Shown here one piece after another: positions 63,951 to 64,000 of a stretch of 64,000 bases of DNA. The notes beneath the pieces were generated by a model. That model searched no databases. It was not told the DNA's origin and saw only the letters and a program-made list of their open reading frames with translations. This DNA is from CAYQTE01 sp964420285. GTDB taxonomy: Bacteria; Planctomycetota; Phycisphaerae; Tepidisphaerales; Tepidisphaeraceae. The stretch covers positions 25,273 to 89,272 of the forward strand of contig CAYQTE010000012.1 of assembly GCA_964420285.1 (NCBI GenBank). The letters are read 5' to 3'. Numbering within the stretch: the stretch's first letter is position 1; each line of letters begins with the position of its first letter. The position numbers and the translations under genes were made by a program.

Positions 63951-64000
63951 CAACCTTCGCACTTCGGTAGCGCCAACGGCCTTGGCGAGGCCAAGACGCG

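Overview
The window (about 62-65% GC by eye, coding-dense, no rRNA, tRNA or CRISPR seen) looks like a chromosomal segment of a Planctomycetota bacterium, probably class Phycisphaerae. The signs are: two secreted proteins that open with the planctomycete LEPRxLLS-type motif (LEALEQRRYL, AEALEKRVLL); a planctomycete/chlamydia-type GyrA (HPHGEAVIYPTLVRM); membrane proteins ending in the planctomycete RLDHGxxPxxLDDLVPxYLDxxPTDPF...YSVGPDG block; hopanoid genes; and Gly/Arg-rich inserts in exported proteins. The assignment rests on motifs only. LAYOUT. 0-9.2 kb: SPFH/band-7 membrane protein with a ribbon-helix-helix regulator, an outer-membrane barrel protein, a Gfo/Idh/MocA oxidoreductase, a Tat-exported GH35 beta-galactosidase and gyrA. 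9.3-13.2 kb: small accessory region with an orphan ParD-like antitoxin, a membrane coiled-coil/Cas2-like (SinR-type) gene pair, a zinc-finger protein with an ankyrin protein, and a DUF433 antitoxin beside a collapsed DUF5615 toxin. 13.3-15.9 kb: LPS-kinase-like protein coupled to a glycosyltransferase, and a TlyA/FtsJ-like methyltransferase. 16.2-20.9 kb: araB-araA-araD plus a HAD phosphatase, a complete route from L-arabinose to xylulose-5-phosphate. 20.9-27.7 kb: hopanoid block (hpnN, shc, hpnH and two small genes); a nucleosidase resembling hpnG lies 9 kb away at 36.7 kb. 27.7-31.5 kb: eroded accessory DNA with an interrupted methyltransferase fragment carrying a MITE-like insert, an MNT antitoxin with truncated HEPN toxin, a lipoprotein, and a predicted ADP-ribosyltransferase with a small partner. 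31.5-36.6 kb: TIGR03032-like protein and two FG-GAP/RTX surface proteins. 37.5-38.2 kb: VapB with a VapC that has an internal stop. 38.3-42.4 kb: ECF sigma factor, probable anti-sigma and two paralogous membrane proteins in one overlapping operon. 42.8-51.8 kb: GT-C glycosyltransferase with Gly/Pro-rich tail, small membrane protein, CNNM/CBS transporter-like protein, DEAD-type helicase and a DUF5060-type glycoside hydrolase, separated by palindromic repeats. 51.8-53.3 kb: AT-rich island with a small acidic protein and a NYN-domain nuclease. 53.4-64 kb: metH, an intact HigBA-like module with its operator, an SDR reductase, a TolB-like propeller protein, a glycosyltransferase and a PQQ-like propeller protein. 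TWO THEMES. First, envelope and polysaccharide biology dominates: hopanoids, LPS kinase and glycosyltransferases, GH35 and a second glycoside hydrolase, calcium-binding surface proteins. Second, toxin-antitoxin loci are common but mostly disarmed: of five recognisable modules only HigBA keeps an open toxin; the others show an antitoxin with a missing, deleted, truncated or stop-interrupted toxin. The best candidates for undescribed systems are the YHGCD-type ADP-ribosyltransferase pair (30696-31481), the membrane/Cas2-like pair (9702-10527) and the NYN pair in the AT-rich island (52285-53143).
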